From an uncultured cyanobacterium (GTDB taxonomy: Bacteria > Cyanobacteriota > Vampirovibrionia > Gastranaerophilales > Gastranaerophilaceae): a stretch of 7,545 bases of DNA. Positions 6,305 through 7,545 of the stretch are shown here, piece after piece (the first letter of the stretch is position 1; each line of letters begins with the position of its first letter). A program made the position numbers and the translations under genes. The stretch covers positions 1-7,545 of the forward strand of contig CAMAML010000052.1 of assembly GCA_945836835.1 (NCBI GenBank), in the 5' to 3' direction. Under the pieces are notes generated by a model. It ran no database searches. It worked only from the letters and a program-made list of their open reading frames with translations, and was not told the DNA's origin.

Positions 6305-6805
6305 TTATGCCCTTTCTTCTTTCATAAGTGTTTCAATGATGGTTGTGACCGCTTGAGGGGTCATCTTCGGGTGAACCTGCCCGTTAATAACGATTGCGGG
6401 TGCAAGTCCGCAGGCCCCGAGACAGCTCACGATTTCGAGTGAAAAAAGTCCGTCTTTTGTTGTGAATTTACCTTTTTCAAGATGAAGAGTGTCTTTGATT
6501 GCGGAAAGAACGGGGGAAGAGCCTCTGACGTGGCACGCCGTCCCGTCGCAAACTTTTATCTCATATTTGCCCTTAGGTTCTAATGAAAACTGTGCGTAAA
6601 AAGTTGCAACGCCGTAGACCGTTGCGGGGGATAAACCTTCGACATTTTCGCCGATATAGGTCATCGCCTCTTCGGGCAAGTATCTGTATAACGCCTGAAC
6701 CTCCTGCAAAATGGCGATTAAAAACGATTTTTCATAGTTGTACTTTTGTAAGATTTCTCTGATTTTGGAATAATCTACAACCGTACTTGAATTTGTACAC
6801 TCCAT
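6305..6805 (-). CDS. hydC: HydC, NuoE-like [2Fe-2S] subunit of the hydrogenase complex
   Basis: This 166-aa protein has the usual NuoE/HydC length, with an N-terminal helical region and a thioredoxin-like domain from about residue 80. The [2Fe-2S] ligands are Cys86 and Cys91 (CDGTACHVRGS) and Cys128 and Cys132 (CLGAC). The motif LSPATVYGVATFYAQF (58-73) is typical of the family. In complex I and HydABC it sits against the flavoprotein subunit and takes part in electron transfer near FMN. It is the first gene of the operon, with AAAGGAG (plus 6811-6817) 5 nt before the ATG and a promoter about 40 nt further upstream. The neighbouring hydB and hydA make a hydrogenase subunit far more likely than a complex I subunit. 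Confidence 0.95.
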   Translation of the reverse strand: MECTNSSTVVDYSKIREILQKYNYEKSFLIAILQEVQALYRYLPEEAMTYIGENVEGLSPATVYGVATFYAQFSLEPKGKYEIKVCDGTACHVRGSSPVLSAIKDTLHLEKGKFTTKDGLFSLEIVSCLGACGLAPAIVINGQVHPKMTPQAVTTIIETLMKEERA

Positions 6806-6846
6806 CTTTGCTCCTTTGTAAAATAATAAACAATAACAACACTTGA

Positions 6847-6877
6847 ATTATAGCACAAAAGTAAGGTGGTTTGTCAA
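6847..6877 (-). promoter_or_regulatory. Promoter of the hydCBA operon
   Basis: On the minus strand, a perfect TTGACA (6877-6872) and a perfect TATAAT (6852-6847) are separated by 19 nt. The start would be near 6840, giving a ~35-nt leader to hydC. The long spacer could make the promoter weaker or dependent on an activator. No clear operator palindrome overlaps it. Confidence 0.6.
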
Positions 6878-6905
6878 GGCTTTTTGGTTTTGGGGTATGT
6901 TAAGG

Positions 6906-7077
6906 TTATTTGGGTATTGCACGAGTGCCAATTAACCGTAACTGTGACCCTCTACCTACGGGAGAGGGCAGACATTCTTAATTCGCCGAATTTTTATTTT
7001 ATGGCGGATTTAGAATGTCGGGTGAGGGGGTGAACGGTTACGTTGTCGGGTTCAATGAAAACGTTGAACACGACCTA
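6906..7077. repeat. Mosaic palindromic repeat, copy 1
   Basis: Modules in order: R1 (6906-6942), matching 35 of 37 bases of 7304-7340 and containing GCACGAGTGC; R2 hairpin CCCTCT...AGAGGG (6948-6968); R3 hairpin with arms 6971-6987 and 7003-7019, 16 of 17 pairs; R4 (7019-7048), a CGGGTGAGGGGG box then CGGTTACGTTGTCG; and R5 hairpin (7045-7055 with 7064-7074, 10 of 11 pairs) ending in CGACCTACA. R2 and R4 resemble widely distributed CCCTCTCC/GGGTGAGGG palindromic repeats. No transposase is present, so this is a REP- or MITE-like element by inference. Confidence 0.75.
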
Positions 7078-7088
7078 CAAAACTGTTA

Positions 7089-7211
7089 TTATACAAGTTT
7101 AAAGGAAATTTGTACATAGGGAAACACTTTTTCAGTGACGTCAACGGTTGGTTCAGCCACCGTTACAATTCTACGTTTTTTAATCCCTTTTAAAATTTGC
7201 TCAACTTTCAC
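7089..7211 (-). CDS. Possible 40-aa small protein or 3' gene remnant
   Basis: On the minus strand, from GTG (7211-7209) to TAA (7091-7089), the frame reads as a plausible protein: a basic start with KGIKKRR, then alternating hydrophobic and polar residues suggesting beta strands (RIVTVAEPTVDVTEKVFPYV). An in-frame TAA at 7220-7218 prevents extension upstream. A second GTG at 7214-7212 is another possible start. The G-rich R4 box of repeat copy 3 lies about 10 nt upstream and could serve as the ribosome site. No family was recognised. It could equally be the tail of a gene truncated by repeat insertion, or chance. Confidence 0.27.
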   Translation of the reverse strand: MKVEQILKGIKKRRIVTVAEPTVDVTEKVFPYVQISFKLV

Positions 7212-7220
7212 CACTGTTTA

Positions 7221-7291
7221 CCCCCTCACCCCTCCGTGGAGGTTATAATATCTTCGGGATGTTGGTTTGTCCCTCTCCCGTATGGAGAGGG
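7221..7291 (-). repeat. Mosaic palindromic repeat, copy 3 (inverted, partial)
   Basis: Read on the minus strand, this copy has the R2 hairpin (CCCTCTCC with GGAGAGGG, plus 7271-7291), which is the exact reverse complement of the 21-nt hairpin at 7439-7459. It continues with a different ~38-nt interior containing CCTCC-AC-GGAGG (7242-7231) and ends in the GGGGTGAGGGGG box (7232-7221). R1, R3 and R5 are absent. It shows that R2 and the R4 box are the conserved ends and the interior is variable. Confidence 0.65.
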
Positions 7292-7303
7292 AGATTTTAA
7301 CGT

Positions 7304-7544
7304 TTATTTGGGCATTGCACGAGTGCCAATTACCCGTAACATTAAATTTGTAGGTCGGGTTTACCAAGCCAATAATCCAATTTATCGTTGTCGTGTTCAA
7401 TGAAAATGTTGAACACGACCTACGCGACTGCAAATTACCCCTCTCCATACGGGAGAGGGTAGAATTTCTTAATGAGCCTTTGATTTCATTTTTTTAAAGG
7501 CGAATTTAGAAATTCGGGTGAGGGGGCAATCGGTTACGTTGTCG
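7304..7544. repeat. Mosaic palindromic repeat, copy 2 (with inserted module)
   Basis: The module order matches copy 1: R1 (7304-7340), R2 hairpin (7439-7459), R3 hairpin (7462-7481 with 7496-7515) and R4 (7515-7544). Between R1 and R2, however, there are 97 nt instead of 5. The R3 outer arms differ from copy 1 by two compensated base pairs (C-G to A-T and A-T to T-A), and the same T-T mismatch is kept in both. The window ends one base after R4, so anything beyond, such as an R5 copy, is unseen. Confidence 0.72.
7350..7423. repeat. R5 hairpin module inserted in repeat copy 2
   Basis: GTCGTGTTCAA (7390-7400) pairs perfectly with TTGAACACGAC (7409-7419) over 11 bp with an 8-nt loop. This is the same hairpin as 7045-7074. 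In addition, GTAGGTCG (7350-7357) and CGACCTAC (7416-7423) are inverted copies that bracket the module. The boundaries look like a small inverted-repeat element nested inside the larger repeat. Confidence 0.6.
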
Positions 7545-7545
7545 T

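Noticed and set aside
7316..7332. CIRCE-like heat-shock operator (GAGTGCCAA resembles half-site GAGTGCTAA)
   Set aside because: The two halves abut without the 9-nt spacer, the match is imperfect, and the motif is part of a dispersed repeat.
7197..7448. Overlapping 68- and 76-codon open frames on both strands
   Set aside because: They are made almost entirely of repeat modules R1, R2 and R5 and the R4 box, with no ribosome site and no protein-like pattern.
6906..7544. CRISPR array
   Set aside because: The repeats differ in length, orientation and spacing, are strongly palindromic, and there are no regular spacers or cas genes.

Overview
The window looks like chromosomal DNA from a strictly anaerobic, fermentative bacterium. 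The evidence is an oxygen-sensitive three-subunit [FeFe]-hydrogenase operon. A 110-aa membrane protein carries an N-terminal Asn-Pro-Val-Phe-Gly-Arg-Lys stretch. To my memory, such NPxFGxK-type leaders are common in short proteins of gut Gastranaerophilales/Melainabacteria (Vampirovibrionia). That lineage call is a low-to-moderate confidence inference, and other anaerobic phyla are possible.

Layout, left to right. (1) 1-1763, minus strand: the N-terminal ~587 codons of a UvrD/PcrA-like superfamily 1 helicase, cut by the left edge. (2) 1764-1950: an AT-rich divergent intergenic region. (3) 1951-2283, plus strand: a 110-aa protein with two hydrophobic segments and no recognised family. (4) 2281-2556: a compact locus with a 25-codon single-helix membrane peptide on the plus strand. 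It has a strong Shine-Dalgarno sequence behind a leader able to mask it, a large 3' stem-loop, and a convergent near-consensus minus-strand promoter whose transcript would be antisense to the peptide and could end at its own hairpin. This resembles a type I toxin-antitoxin module and is the most interesting candidate here. (5) 2663-6805, minus strand: hydC-hydB-hydA, read in that order, with 7- and 17-nt gaps and a promoter with consensus hexamers upstream of hydC. (6) 6906-7545: no convincing large gene. It holds three related copies of a mosaic palindromic repeat, one inverted, with compensatory base-pair changes between two copies, and a possible 40-codon minus-strand ORF between them.

How the genes work together. 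HydC (thioredoxin-like [2Fe-2S]), HydB (FMN/NADH and Fe-S module) and HydA (H-cluster catalytic subunit) match the architecture of NAD(H)-linked, electron-bifurcating HydABC enzymes. These couple reduced ferredoxin and NADH oxidation to H2 production, or run in reverse. The H-cluster maturases HydE, HydF and HydG are not in this window and must be encoded elsewhere. The helicase and the small plus-strand genes have no visible functional tie to the hydrogenase.
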